This document shows, in pieces, positions 24,964 through 38,034 of a DNA stretch of 64,000 nucleotides. Below the pieces are notes generated by a model. It did no database searches. It was given only the letters and a program-made list of their open reading frames with translations, and was not told the DNA's origin. The translations under genes and the position numbers were made by a program. The stretch covers positions 5,952,001-6,016,000 of the forward strand of contig OZ316891.1 of assembly GCA_973895155.1 (NCBI GenBank), given 5' to 3'. Position 1 is the stretch's first letter. Every line of letters starts with the position of its first letter. The DNA is from Marsupella aquatica (lineage: Eukaryota > Marchantiophyta).

Positions 24964-27900
24964 GTGATACTTCAACTTAAGCCCCAGCTTTATGTACGTT
25001 GCTGCCAATGAATGTGATGTCGGTGCTGGAATGATGGCTAAATTGGATTTCTAATTGTAATTTTCACAGTTGTCGTGCAGACTTGTTACTTGGATTTAGT
25101 CTCGACTTCATTTGGATCGAGAACAGCTCATAAGAGAGCAATGAAAAGTGACAGATGGGGGTCCACGAACTAATTTTGCATTATACATATATATAATGTC
25201 AATGTGATTGTATATCTAATATCTAAGTAGGTAAACATTATTGATCGTATATAGTACATAGAGACAACATCAAACAAATGTAGAAATTTGCACTAATCTA
25301 TTATACATTAAATAAACATCAGAATGACCCAATATGATGTTTGTGATGTAGGCAAATCAGAGTGCTCTTTTCATAAGCTTCTGATTGACATCACAGGTGT
25401 ACTCCCAAACTAAACGTTACGTTAAGGAAAAAATCAGAGCTAACATTTTACACCAAAAAGTACTATCTGAGCTTGTTAATGGTGGGGATTGGTTATTAGG
25501 ATCAAACGGTCCAACCCTATTTTTCTGACAAATTCTTAGGTTCTAGATTGATCTTGCCCGGTGTTGTTGGAAAGCACTTTTTTGGAGCTTTGTAATGTTA
25601 TTGAAACTCAAGACTAGGATCGATAGATTGTGATACATGACAGAAATGGGGAAGTTAGCTTTGAGAGTTGGTGTATCTAAATTAGTTAACAAGTTTACAG
25701 AGATTTTATTAGCGTGGTTGTCAAAGTTAGCTTTGAAGTTGGTGTATCTAAATTAGTTGACAAGTTTACAGAGATTTTATCAGCCTGGTTGTCAAAGTGC
25801 ACCAGTGGCACATTTCAGCAAAGGCAGGGGTCCATCACACCTTCATTTTCCGCAGGTGAGTGGATGGTTGGTGTCTGTTTTTGGTATGGGCAAAATTTGC
25901 CACTCTTATCCAAGATTTGGCATATATGGGCTTTCAGGACTAGACTGAAAGTATTCTCATTGGATAGGTTTTGACTTCTGGCTAAAAAATGCAGATGCAG
26001 CAACTATGGGACTGTTCAGTGGATTACTAGTAGCGTAGGCATCAGCTTCAAGGGGGGCTCCGCAGCAACATGCATTGATCAACCTTGTGGAGGAAGCATC
26101 AACCTTGTGGAGGAAGCTAGGAAGGTGTAGCAACTACATTACGGGTGTGAAGGGCTAGCTTTTGTTTTCTATAGTGAATAGCTCTACCAGGCTTTTCAGT
26201 TCTCCGCTCAATAGGGTGTTAGCTTTCACGGCTACTTCATAGGTTATATTTTTGTAGGCTTTTAGCTTGAGATCCCTTGGCTTGTTTTTTCTTGGGGCCC
26301 TTTCCCCTCTTTTCCTCCCCTTCTTTGCGTTGCTTTGCCTTTGGGATCTTGTCTCCTGGTTTGGCATTTATTGCCCTTTGGCATTGTGATATATATACTA
26401 TAGTGAATACATGCAACTGAATGCAGCTCTCTCCAAAAAGTACAATATTAAAACTAATTTACATAGCAATATGTAACAAAATTAGTGTTAGTAACACTAA
26501 TAAGTCATGAGTAGGACCTAAATTTTTAAGTTTCTTCACCAGAATAACCGACAATAACACCAACTGCGGCAATCACTGTAGTTGGTGTACAAATCACCTG
26601 AGCACTGAGGGAAGTGATCGCTGATTTGTAATGAGGGACGAATTTGGAGTAAAGCTAAAACATTAGGGATGTGCAACAAGTAGAAGAAAGGGAGTGTCAC
26701 AAAATTGATTGCCATTTTTCTAGAAATTTCACTTTGAAAAGGTAAGGATGGGGTAAGTAAAAGTTTGCAGACAAAACTATTTGTATGAGGCGTGCCAAGT
26801 AGACAAAGAGACAATGGAGGAGTCAGGGAGGAGTGATCTGGATTAGGTCTTATTGACTTTCACAGCTCCTCAATGGTCTTCCCATGCCCATCTCTTCCCA
26901 TTTGCAAACCCCTCCACACCCACCATGCACCCACCCTCAGGCCCGTTGCTGATTTGCACCTACCCGGCCCCTCTTTCCCATGATTCCACAACCTCCCCCC
27001 CCCCCACACCACACACACACACCTCTTGTCCAGTTTGTGACTCACATTCTGCCCCCTTCCCTCCCCTTACACCTTCACACATCAGGCTGGCACACAAGGG
27101 GTCGTTGAATGACAGATTGATGGGAAATTTGTTATTTGTTATTTTTATTATTAAAAAAAGAGGGGGTGGGTGGGTGGGTGGGCGATGGTGGCAGGAATTA
27201 TGCAAGATGGGGGCTGAATGTTTTGCAAGTACGAAGCCAATTTGGGCCTGTCGACCCACCGTTCAGCCCCCTCTCAATCAAATCCAATGGCAGAGAGAAA
27301 TCAGCAATATCAGAAGGGAGAGTCCTCCCCATGTCTTTTTGCCATTTGTATGTTATCAAAATAACAATATTTTGATTATTGTTTAAGTACTAGTCTATCT
27401 GATCTAGTCTAGTCTAGTGAGCTATTGAAACCCTCTAACATTTTCATGGCTCGCACTATAAAGACCGATAGCAAGTCTCCTCGAAGTTGGAGCCCCTACA
27501 GACGTCGTCTAGTATACTCTAATCTAGTCTAGTAAGCTACCGGAAGCCACTTTATAGACTCATAACAAGAAAGAAAAAAAGTGAAAAAGCGTCAAACAAA
27601 GTACAATGGGGTCCTTGTAGCAAACTCAAAGGAAACTGGCTAATGCAAACCCAAAGCAAGGCTCCTCGAAGTTGGAACCCCTAAAACAACACTATAGAAC
27701 ACTATACTACCTGATCCAAAAGTGACTGTCTAGCTGATGGCCCCAGTACCTCTCACAACCTACAGTGAGATTTATTTAATTTAGAATGTCAAAGGCTAAA
27801 TAAGTCCCTACTCATAGAATACTATGGCACAAGAACAAACAAAAAGGCAAAGAATGGGTAGGCCACTTTTGGGAGAAATATCAACAAAAGCACTTTCCAA

Positions 27901-30900
27901 GTTCCTGGGGAACCACATATCTAATCCGTGGGGGTCCCACAAATGAACCCAAAGGTCCCACAACCTCTCTAATGGACAACAAATCCTCTTACACTCTCAA
28001 ATTTGGTGATAAATTTGGTTTTAAAGGCTAAAAATGTTTATGCATAATAAGTCATTCCACAATCAGGTGCCTTCCTTTTTAAAATATGTTGGGGTTAGGT
28101 ACCCTAATATTTAAAGACATTGTTTTGTGGACTGCACTATGATGTTGTGGACGCGCCACTAGGACCCACCACCTCACTAGGAACTTGGGTATTGCTTTTT
28201 TAAGCTTCTGTCATCTGGAAATAATATTTATTATTACAGTACTTCTTTTTGTGGTTGTCGGACTGACTGGCTTTCTGTCTCTTTATTGGGTCCCTTTAGT
28301 GTCGTGTCTGCAGGTTTGGGGGTGTGATATATGTATCATCAGGGAAGAATGAGTGTGCAAGTAGACTTTTGCATTTCCCAAGTTTTAGGGTTTTTTTGTG
28401 TGCCCATGCACTCAACATTATTATTTTTTAAGTTTCGAACGGAAACTTTAATAAGTATTAAAGAAACTTAGGGGGGACCATTCATCGCAAAAGTACAAAA
28501 GTAGGTTGTATATTCACGAGACTCTTTGAATGACAATAGAGATGATGTCAAAACTCAGCATGCATGATTGTCTTGACATACAATGCATCCCATCCACATA
28601 CATTTTGTGGGGCCCTACTGTAGAGTTATAGTCTAGAGTCTTTTACTCTATAAACCTAGACCCCAATTGTAACTTTCATTAGGGAAATAGTAGTGAGATT
28701 TGAAATCCTATTTTGACCCTGCGATATGGCCAATCCACTTTTCAATGTTTTATCTTACTAAGAAATTCGGTCATATATATTTTACTTCAATGTGTCTTAA
28801 CAAGGTGCACCACTTGTATAATTTAGACTTTACATTACTTTGGCACCCCTCTAAGTGTTTTCTTATCTTCCTATGCTAGGGCTCTCATTCCCCACTACAT
28901 TTAACAGATTTTATGGACTTTCTGCCAAATCCAGTGAATGAGAGAGAGAATTGAAACTTTGAGGTGTGGACTCCACTGCTTTAAGTCCTCCTCAAACACT
29001 TTTTTTTTGTTTGCTAAGCTTATGGTTTTTTTGTCATTACCTATGGCAAGTGAGTATCTTTTGCACCTTATTTGCACAATTTTTGATTGATTTGAGGGTC
29101 ATTGAAGCTAGAACCCAAAATTCTATGATTGTGCATTTTGTTGTCATTGCCCTTTCACTCGATGCAATTTTCTGGGGCTCTCCATTTAATAGTACACCCA
29201 CATGTACCTCTTATATAGTCCATACTTACACCATGAAACTTAATAATTGTACATATTTTCCATTGTTGTTCAACCATCCACTTGTCTATGTTACACTATG
29301 AATTATCAAACATTGGAGCATATTGGGTACCATACAATGTGAATAGGAAACCAGACTCTATTGGTTGCATATTCAAGATATCAGTTCTCTCCGTTGCTTC
29401 ACAAACCATTGCATGATTGTATGATTACATTATTACCATATGACAAAGGGTAATTGACCCAATGACAACTTACAGCTCATGGTCTCAAAAAGGAGAGACC
29501 AAATCTATGACGTTCTTGATGATGTTGTATTGCCTAACATGCTGCAAAACATGCTTCACAATAGGTCACTAATTCAATGCCTAAACTAAAGAACATACTC
29601 CCGATAGAAGTGGGGCATTGAAGACCTAGGCACCAGGCTTATAATAGGCTTTTCATAGTTTTATGACAATGATAGTAAGAGTAAAACAGATACAAACTAC
29701 ATCCAAGTCATCTTGCAAAATAACCAGCAATACTCTTACTCACTATTCTAAACAACACTGCAAACAACACAAAGCAATGAACAAACACAAACCTCCAAGA
29801 TCTAAAAACTCAAGATTAACTATGGGGTCCTCACTTATTTCCTTTCTACCCATCACGCAAAAGTTAGTATAGGGTTTGTTTATTGGGTTGAGAAGAATAC
29901 TTGTAATTTCTGTGGAAGAACATTAGGGTTTTTTAAATCCAATTTTGAGAATTCTAAGAGAAGATAGGGTTTTAGAAATGAATTTTGGGAATATTTTTAG
30001 AATATTCCAAAAAGATAGAGGTAAAAAATAGTTCAAAAAACTTTTTTTATTTTTTAGGGTGTTTAATAGCTAAAAATGTCGAGCATGCTATGAGACCCCC
30101 TTTAGAGTGAGGCCCCCTAGGCTTAACTTGCACTTCCTTCTTCACCAAGCAATCTTTCTTGGTTGTTTTGTCTTTGTCTCTTCTCACGTAACTACATTAG
30201 CAACAAATATCCTCTTGAATTGGACCAAAAGCCCTTGCAAAAGCCAACTGAAGACAATTGCTAGCAAAACTTACAACAATGAACCTCCATGACAAACAAA
30301 CAGTCTGCTCCAGGACCTCCATAATGAGCAGCAGTCCTCATAGCATCGTTGTCTTCCCTATGAGCGTTCCTCCCAGAATCTTGTCTTGGCATCAAGCTTC
30401 TACTTTTGACCTCTATGTGAAGCTCTAAAGTACGTGTTCAAACTGACCACTGGAATTGGGCGGCAGGTTGGCTGCCCCTTAACTCCCTGCCTGAACCCCA
30501 AACCTGAGTACCAAAAACTGTACCTTGGCTAACCTAACCTAACCTAACCTCAATTCCTACTGGAGTATCAATAGGCTCCTCAAATTACTCCTTTCCATAG
30601 CCTTTTTGTAGCCCTCCAACAACAAGAACAATTGAGGTCTCATGAAATAGGTTAGCCCGTAAATATAAAGGCCCAAACCCTACATCCATGCATACTTGTA
30701 GCTATTGTCTTGGGAAATTCTCCTGGAATTCTTATTTTTTTGTAGTACACGTGTACCAATTGCTTAATATATGACAAGTGAACCAATTAGAACATGCCAT
30801 GTGTCTTAATCACGTACATAACACAAAAACCCTAAATTTCTTAGACAAATCCATTGGAATATGACCCATTTAATGAGGGCTTATAGTTCTTTAAAGAAAA

Positions 30901-31408
30901 TCCAAAAATTTAACAAACCCTACTGTTCTTCCACAAAACTTTGAAAGTCCTCCTTCAAATTAGACCATTTAATTGACCCTATTCTTTGCCGCATATGATG
31001 TGGCACTTCTGCGGAAGTGAACCCCCCAAGCACATTGTCAAATAACATGTGACGTCAGCCTTGCAGACCAAAACCCCCAAAGGAGAAAACATAGACTTGA
31101 ATTGATAAAATTAATAATGAAAATGAATAAAAGAAGCTTAGAAATATGAGGTGAAAGAAGATGTTTAAGAGATATGACTCTTAGGATACCCACTCCTACT
31201 CACTGGATAATGTAGGTTGTGAGGATGTGGAGACACATAATATACGAATCAGCTTAGCAGATGGATTCACTTTTGTTTGATTGAGGTTCTACTATATATA
31301 GTTAGAACTTTGGTTATTGAGCTATAATGGTTGATATGGTAAGGCCCCGGGTAAGGCACTACATTATTAAGTTTGTTGCCCACTAGGGTTTTGATTTAGT
31401 CTTCTAAT
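24964..31408. other. AT-rich intergenic desert
   Basis: No recognisable gene in 6.4 kb. Visible items: a 72-bp tandem duplication (25652-25797), a 20-bp perfect tandem duplication at 26078-26117, a C/A-rich low-complexity patch near 26880-27080 with poly-C, and dispersed GCTCCTCGAAGTTGGA-type repeats near 27476 and 27660. At 30533-30553 there are four short CCTAA units, too few and of the wrong plant motif to be telomeric. The frame at 26853-27386 (177 codons) is biased by proline-rich simple sequence and is not credible as a gene. Confidence 0.5.
25652..25797. repeat. 72-bp tandem duplication
   Basis: Two adjacent units from AAGTTAGCTTTGA to GGTTGTCA, differing at a few positions. Confidence 0.85.
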
Positions 31409-31770
31409 TTGTGGGGTTTTAGTTCATTTGGGCATCTCCATCATCCGCTTGATAGGCTTATTGGACTAGTTACTGGTGATATTCATGGACGGATGGGTCC
31501 AGTTGGACTCTTGTTATCTATTTTGAACATACACTTTTTTCAGTGTATTCAACTGTACATTATAGCATGTTCAAGCTCAATCAATTTATAGCGGGATTTA
31601 TAGTCCATCTCTCAGAGTGGGTGCTAATGTGCCTCCACAGAGGCTTGCCCCCCTACACAACATTCCTATCCCACTTGCAGTTTTAGTTATGACACTACAT
31701 GAGGAATATTAGCATTTTCCACATTTGCTTAGTTAGATGAGAATCTTAGTCCATCCCCACTAGTGAAGTG
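31409..31770 (+). mobile_element. Decayed 3' tail of a restriction-endonuclease-type LINE
   Basis: The plus strand encodes FGHLHHPLDRLIG, DIHGRMGPVGLLLSIL and, after interruptions, PPQRLAPLHNIPIPLA, which align with FGRLYHQFDGLLR, DVHGRLGPTGPPLSVL and TPQRLAPLEDIPVPLA of the better-preserved element at 42.1-43.3 kb. Similarity continues beyond the coding end into the 3' untranslated part (ACATTTGCTTAGTTAGATGA against ACATTTGCTAGGTATGATGA). Stops and frame changes show it is dead. Confidence 0.75.
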
Positions 31771-33014
31771 ATAGTAAATATTCTCCGTTCTTTATTTTCT
31801 TTGATTTTCAAGGTTGCATCTGCCTTTTTTCCTAAATGGAACAATTTAATTTGAGCATTCCAACCAAGGTTGCTCGCAAGGTTGTTGTAAGAGTTGGGTG
31901 TATAACTATGGCGATGAGAAGCTATAATTGAGGTCTAATTAAGCTTCTAGAGCAAGGCCTCTAGACCGTGACTCCAGGGCCCCACCCAGATTTATGTGGA
32001 TGGAAAGAATGATAATATATTGTGTCACAATGATGATCATGCATGATTATATTTGTTGTCATTTCTATTAATATTCAAAGAATTGTGCATTCAAGCTAGT
32101 TGGATCTATGAGACAAGAAAGTGTGATTAGTACCAATGTTAGTGTCTAATGCATAGGAGCACAAATCACCTGGACATCATCAATAAATAGTTATCGTTGG
32201 AAATGAGATAAGATAAGTGCTTTACTCTATGGTAAATTGCAACAATGGCCCTCAAATTGTTTTTATTTAAAGTACTCTCCCTCAGCACAAGTTTCATGAT
32301 GGTCCACTTTGGAGCAACTCCAACTCCAAAACTCCACCAAAATTTAGCATTCTCATTTTAGCCCATTTTAAAACAGTTCACAAATGAGTTAATTACAGAA
32401 CAATAGTCCCACATGCAATTCCCTTCATTTGCATTTTAAAGTGAAAAGTACACTTTGACTTCTAAAGCCCTGAATTCTCAGCCGTGGATATTTAAACCAA
32501 CTTCAAATAGTCCACTTTGACATTTGATACATGTAACTCAGGTGAGGGTACTCCCTTGCTCTTGGGGCCTCACTAAGAGCACATTCAAATATTACAAGTG
32601 CTCGATCAAGTAATAAATTAAAATAGCCTTCCGAAATTTACAATGAATCTTTACTTCTAGATTATGCTAAGCCAAAATTTAAAATACATTCATTTGTTCA
32701 CATCCTTATCTTTACACAAGGTGAGACCCAAGCTTCCACATACCTACTAGCTGCAAACCATGATTGGTCCCTTATGCTCTGACTGGCCCCAACCCAAAGG
32801 CCTAAGAAGTTATATTAGATCTGCCCTCAGACATGATTGGAGTCATAACACTGATCGCCGCTAAGTCTTACGATCTCCAAGCGGGGTTTGGAACTGAAAT
32901 TTATGTTCTCTTAAGTGCTCAGGTCAACTGGTCCAAGTGTAGCCAATGATCAAATTTCAGAGAGGGGGAAGGGGGAAGGGACAGAATTTTAGATGGAACA
33001 ATATAATATATGAT
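31771..33014. other. Intergenic, nothing recognised
   Basis: AT-rich sequence without a recognisable gene, RNA or element boundary. Confidence 0.5.
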
Positions 33015-33672
33015 TGTTAGGTATTTTTCTTAGCTAGGTCTAGTGTTATGACATGTAACCATAGTTAGGCTAATTGTAGTCAAAGACATGGTTAAGATAA
33101 CTAAGTTGCACACTATATCCTAAGGAGTGTTGAGCATAGACGACATTTACAAGGATAAGCCCATGACATATCCAACGCGCAAGTAGTCGACACAAGAGAT
33201 ACATGGTTCACCTCCTCAATGCGAGACTTGAGGTTAAGTTCACAAGAACACACAAGAGAGCTTTATTTAACTCTAAGTTTATTGGCCATACAAAGTCTCC
33301 ACAGTGTAAGCTTTCCTTATCTATCAAGTGCATGACTCCATAATAATGAGCCTTACTTCCATTTATCCAAGCAAGCACCGCTTAGGATATAGTGTGCAAC
33401 TTAGTTAACCTAACCACGTCATAGACTACGGTTACATGTCGTAACCCTAGACCTCAGAGCAAATACCTAACAAGCGGTGCTTTCTTGGATAAGTGAAACT
33501 AAGGGCTCGTTATTACAAAGCCACTTGAGAGATCTAAGGGGAGCTTACGCTGTGGAGACTTGATCTTGGGGGGGGGGGAGGTCACTATATGAAGGGCCAT
33601 ACATCGCGTGTGACGTTTTAGGGTTTTAATATCTCAGGGGCTTATCATTGCGAATGTCATCTATGCTCAACA
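33015..33672 (+). mobile_element. Outer copia solo LTR, split by a nested LTR
   Basis: Plus-orientation LTR in two parts, 33015-33127 and 33473-33672 (about 313 bp together). It begins TGTTAGGTATTT and ends GTCATCTATGCTCAACA, like the 5' LTR at 60.8 kb. The break lies in the TATCCTAAG/GCGGTG region, where the sequence resumes after the inserted LTR. It is more diverged than the other copies and carries a poly-G run near 33571. No clear target duplication remains around it. Confidence 0.85.
33128..33472 (-). mobile_element. Inner copia solo LTR nested in the outer LTR
   Basis: A 345-bp minus-orientation LTR, TGTTGAGCATAGACGAC to AAATACCTAACA. The five bases before it (AGGAG) and after it (AGCGG) agree at three of five positions, as expected for a decayed 5-bp target duplication. 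Same family as the LTRs at 22.3 and 60.8 kb. Confidence 0.85.
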
Positions 33673-36600
33673 ATATAAAAAGAAAAAATTTAATATAAAA
33701 TAGGCCTGTAGAAAGTGAAGCACACATGAATCACCATGTTGGACACGGTGCTCTAGTTTCTATGAGAGTTTTGGGCGTATAACTTGATGATTATGAGTCT
33801 TTGAAATGTTTTAAATTTGCACCTACAAGGCAACTAGAGAAGAAGGAAACCTTAAAAAACATAGGTGCCAAATACTTCATATTAACACAATGAAAATTAA
33901 TCTAACTAATAGAATTTATCTCTCTTCATTCTATAATGTATAACTCAATCAAAATGACCTAAAATTAAATGTCACTTTGATGGAAGTGCAGCTTAACTAC
34001 TTCTCTAGCACATCTCAAAACTAAAAAATATTTGAAATTACTAACATCAAGTTATCAAAATTAAACTTAAATTGTGGCCAAGGGGATTTCAAAGACCAAC
34101 ATTGTGGTCCATGGGAGCATAATTTTCAAAATAGGCCCCTTGCTTTTGCATTTTAATTTATTTTGGTAGAATGTGTTGATGTTTTTGCAAAAATTATGTT
34201 GTTGGGGAAGGAAAGGGCAAGGGTGTGAGAGGGTGGGAGGGGGCGCCAGACAAGTAATGGCTGTAGGGCGTATGGGGTCAAAGTGCAGTCACACAATGCT
34301 ATGTGGAGGGAGAACATTCTTATTTTTTCCCTCCCCATTTGCACGTTTTCTTCCCTCCCATGCCACTCCGTCCCTCTCCACTTCTCTTCCTTTCAACATC
34401 ATTAAGTAAAGAATAGCAAAAATAGGGGAAAATTAGTTTGTAGAACCTGTACTCCTGTCAATCCCGTTTCCTAAAATCAATAGAAATAAGTGTCCATGGA
34501 AATATATATTTTAAGTGTTGTATTAAAGTTGTGTGCCTGGTTGTGTGTCCTGTTGCGTGAGTCCTACATGACCACCTATGATCATGTGAACAAAGCATTG
34601 GGATCATAGAAGAACTTGAAGATGAAACCATTTAGAACTTGAAGATGAAACCATTTGCATGTTGAGCTCGGCTAATCTGGAAGATGAAATCATTTGGATC
34701 TCCATTTCATGTGGATCCTGGTTCTCCCTAATTCACAAATTGCTTCAACTTTGGCAATCATTGAAGCTAGCAAACCTAACATTGCCAGATTTTGTCAAGT
34801 ATTGAAGAGTTCACAAATCATTGAATTGCTCCACACTTCCTTGAACGTCTAGCTATGTTGGCAGCAAAACATGATTTCAAATGTCTCCCTCATCTTTAAA
34901 TAAAATCTTTCTAGCTTACAATGCTTTAAAAGAATGATTTAAATGTCTCCCTTGTCTTTCAGTAATTTCAGTAAAACCATTCATGCTCACAACTTTTTAA
35001 ACGAATGTCAACAAGTTCTCAATGAGCTTAACATTGTTAGAATTCATGAAATATTGAAGAGATCACTGATTTTGAATAGTTTTGCCCTTCCTTTAAAGTT
35101 TAACTATGTCATTGACAAAATGTGATTTAGAGTTTCTCACTCATCTCAATGAAAGCTTTAATGTGTGATTAAATACTTATAAATATTTTAGAACCGGCTT
35201 TCCAATGAGCATATCATTGGCAAATTTGATCAAATCCGTTTGGAGATAATGATATGTTTTCAATTTCTCTAGGTTTAGGTTTAGGTGCGAGATGTTATAA
35301 TGAGGCTTTCAATTTCTCAAGTTGATCATGAGTTTTTCAATATCTCTAGGTTTCAAGTAAAGTTCACATTGACAAGTTTTGTAATGAGTTTCCAAATTTC
35401 CCTAAATGCTTCGAGTGAGCTACTAGGCCCTGCAATGTTCTTTCGTGGTTTCAGTGGTCTCATATTAGGCTGAACAAGAAGAGACATTTTTCTGATGGAA
35501 CCCCTCAGGATTTGCAAATATAAATCTTACTAACAACAGATGCGGGCAGATCCTGAGTTTTGAGGTGTAAATCAGAAGTTAGGTATATCGTGAAGATGTC
35601 TTCACAGCGGTTCCTCAGTTAAATGTGTCTTAATTAGAACAATAATCCTGAACAGGATTCAAAGCTTCAGATCAGGTTCCTCATTAAGTGTTGTATTAAA
35701 TAGAACAATAATCTGAATGTAATTCACCGCATCACATCGACTTAGTCTGTACTACAGGTATTGAGATTAAGCTGGCCATGAGATGTCTTGAATAGAAAAA
35801 TAATCCTGACCAAGATTCAAAGAATCACACTATTTAAATTGCACTCCAAGTTTTAGCTTATGCCCCTGAGACTACAGCTCACCTGGAGTGATCACTCAAT
35901 GAATTTCAGGTACATGGATCACGTACTCCAGTGTGCCAGAGTCAGCTTTACTGTAAAGAACAACAGACTACACTATACTCTTCAACATTTGCCTGTCAGA
36001 TCTTAATCTCTAGATGTCAATGAGCTTACAGTGATGGACAAGGACCAGGGAACTTGTGAAGATGCATCCTCTCAAACATACTTCCTAAGCGATGCATCCT
36101 CTCAAACAAACTTCCTAAGCGATACTTAACAGCGCAGTGGAAGGCGATTGTATTCTTTTTTCACTCATTATTCCTTCTTTGGCAAACTTCGAACTTCACT
36201 TTAATTTGGGAGAGTGTGGATGAGTAAGCTTGTTTTGAGTAACCTAACCACGGTCAGCCTTTGCTAGTGTCTCTTAAAGCTTCCTATATATGACAGATCC
36301 TCCAGTTCTAAGAACTTTCCCACTTCTCCACCTCAGTACCATAGAATGGCAACAGGTAAAAGATCACATTGACAAGACCTTCCACCCATAGGAATTAGCT
36401 TCGAAAACAGGAAAAATCCTGTTACATTTATCTTCTTCTCTGAGTTAGTTGAGAATGGCACACTGGGATCTAGGGCAGCAGAGAGTTCGCTTTCCTCCGG
36501 CAGGTAAAAGTCAGGAACGTGAAGTGCAACCTTCTGAAAAGAAGAAATTGCTGTGTGCAATGAGTCGTATCAGAGATACACTCGCCTTATCTGTACGTGA

Positions 36601-37006
36601 TTGTCCAGTCCCAATATGCTACCCACCACTCTACAGTCTCACATTAATTTCTGGAAGCTTGGAACCTTCTCAGTGACAACAATGAAGAAATCGTCCATTT
36701 TCATCAAAGACAGCTATAAATTTTGAAATCGATGGGGCAACTTCGTTGGCAAAAAACTCTACTTGGGAAAGAACGAACAAAATTTTTTGAACAGCCCAAA
36801 ATGCTTGGGAACATCTTGAGAGTAAAACTTTCCATTCCACCGAGGACGTTAGCTGGAGAAGCTGTCCTCCCAGCGAAAAGCACTTGTAGATACTGCATCA
36901 GTCATACTGATTTGAGATAGCTCCTTCGCTGAGGAGAACATTCACGCCAGCAGGTATCGGTCTTGTGTAAGACATCCTCTATTTCACGCGGTACCCTGTA
37001 CTCACA
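33673..37006. other. Intergenic, short repeats, possible coding remnants on the minus strand
   Basis: Contains a 26-bp tandem duplication (AACTTGAAGATGAAACCATTT) near 34610-34665 and a 30-bp one (GATGCATCCTCTCAAACA) near 36062-36121. On the minus strand around 36700-36930 a frame reads AFWAVQKILFVLSQ, then SKFIAVFDENGRFLHCC, with stops on both sides; FW and DENG blocks faintly recall strictosidine-synthase-like proteins. A further minus segment at about 36400-36510 follows a strong acceptor (TTCTTCTTTTCAG) and encodes KVALHVPDFYLPEESELSAAL. I could not assemble a gene from these. Confidence 0.3.
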
Positions 37007-37714
37007 ATGTGGATGAGACATGAGAGGTCAAGAGTAGTTCATGAAGACTTGAAGCCCATCCATGCTCTGCCATGCCACAATCATACACACAATAAAGTAA
37101 AACGGAAGCCCAAACACAATTTCGATTGCTACCGAACTATGTCACTGCTAAGAGGGGACACAAATATCATTGGACCTCCTCGTTCGGAATCCAAAACAAA
37201 TGGCAGACTCTGCAACAACATACCATTCGGGTGTCGAAGCCATATCTTTGTCGTGTGTATGCATTCCAAATTTTGCAGGCCAAAAAGCATCAAAACGCTA
37301 CATGGTCGTGAAGGACATTTTTTTGCAAATCAAGATATTGCATTTGCCAATCAGGTACTCACCACTCCTATACTCCAGAATGCTTGCCAGAAGAAGACTC
37401 CTTGCAGCACATCATCCGTAACCTTCACTGGTATGCACGTCTCTAACGATTTCAGAGACGCTCTTGCGATAGTGATTGAGAATGAAATGCTACAACATTC
37501 CCCAAGTACGTATGGGCGGTTGAAACAGAACAAAGAAGTATCCACATTGGATGTGCAGCATTTGACCAGCGCTTCGCATCACCTTCTTGATGCTGAGCTG
37601 ATGATTCCACAAAAGGACTTCAACGCAGAAACCAGCAAGGTCCTGGAGATCGGATGCAGGCAGGAACAATCATGGTTGGCAACCTTTCCCGAGCACTTGA
37701 CCGTCCGGAAGTAA
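37007..37714 (+). CDS. Hypothetical 235-residue protein
   Basis: ATG-initiated uninterrupted frame of 235 codons, longer than expected by chance at this base composition. The product is basic and rich in His, Asn, Lys and Cys at the N-terminus (HALPCHNHTHNKVKRKPKH), without signal peptide, membrane segment or recognised domain. It lies tail-to-tail with MKP1. No splice-site or codon evidence confirms expression; it could be a lineage-specific gene or a chance opening. Confidence 0.3.
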   Translation: MWMRHERSRVVHEDLKPIHALPCHNHTHNKVKRKPKHNFDCYRTMSLLRGDTNIIGPPRSESKTNGRLCNNIPFGCRSHIFVVCMHSKFCRPKSIKTLHGREGHFFANQDIAFANQVLTTPILQNACQKKTPCSTSSVTFTGMHVSNDFRDALAIVIENEMLQHSPSTYGRLKQNKEVSTLDVQHLTSASHHLLDAELMIPQKDFNAETSKVLEIGCRQEQSWLATFPEHLTVRK

Positions 37715-38034
37715 ACGTCGACGAGCTACTGCAATAGACCTGCAAATATATGCACTGCAATTCACACCCCATGACTCGAGCAATCAAAAGGAAAAAGCTT
37801 CAGAATCAGGTGATTGAATAGGGTTGATTGCCTTGCTTGGTGGAACGCTCAACACTACCCACATTTCTATCAGTGGAGAGAAAATCTGAGCACGCCCTCC
37901 TCACACTCCTTGCAGAAGAATATTGGCACATTATTTGGTATCTAGCAGTTGGATGCATCATGTAACCATTTTTGTTTTCTCAGCAGCTTTTCTTATGATC
38001 GAAGTTCTTTCCATCTTATGATGATCATGTGTGG

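Noticed and set aside
26853-27386. 177-codon proline-rich frame
   Set aside because: Lies in C/A- and G-rich simple sequence, so stop codons are depleted without coding.
30533-30553. Short CCTAA repeat resembling a telomere
   Set aside because: Only four units, wrong repeat for plants (CCCTAAA), and embedded in unique sequence.
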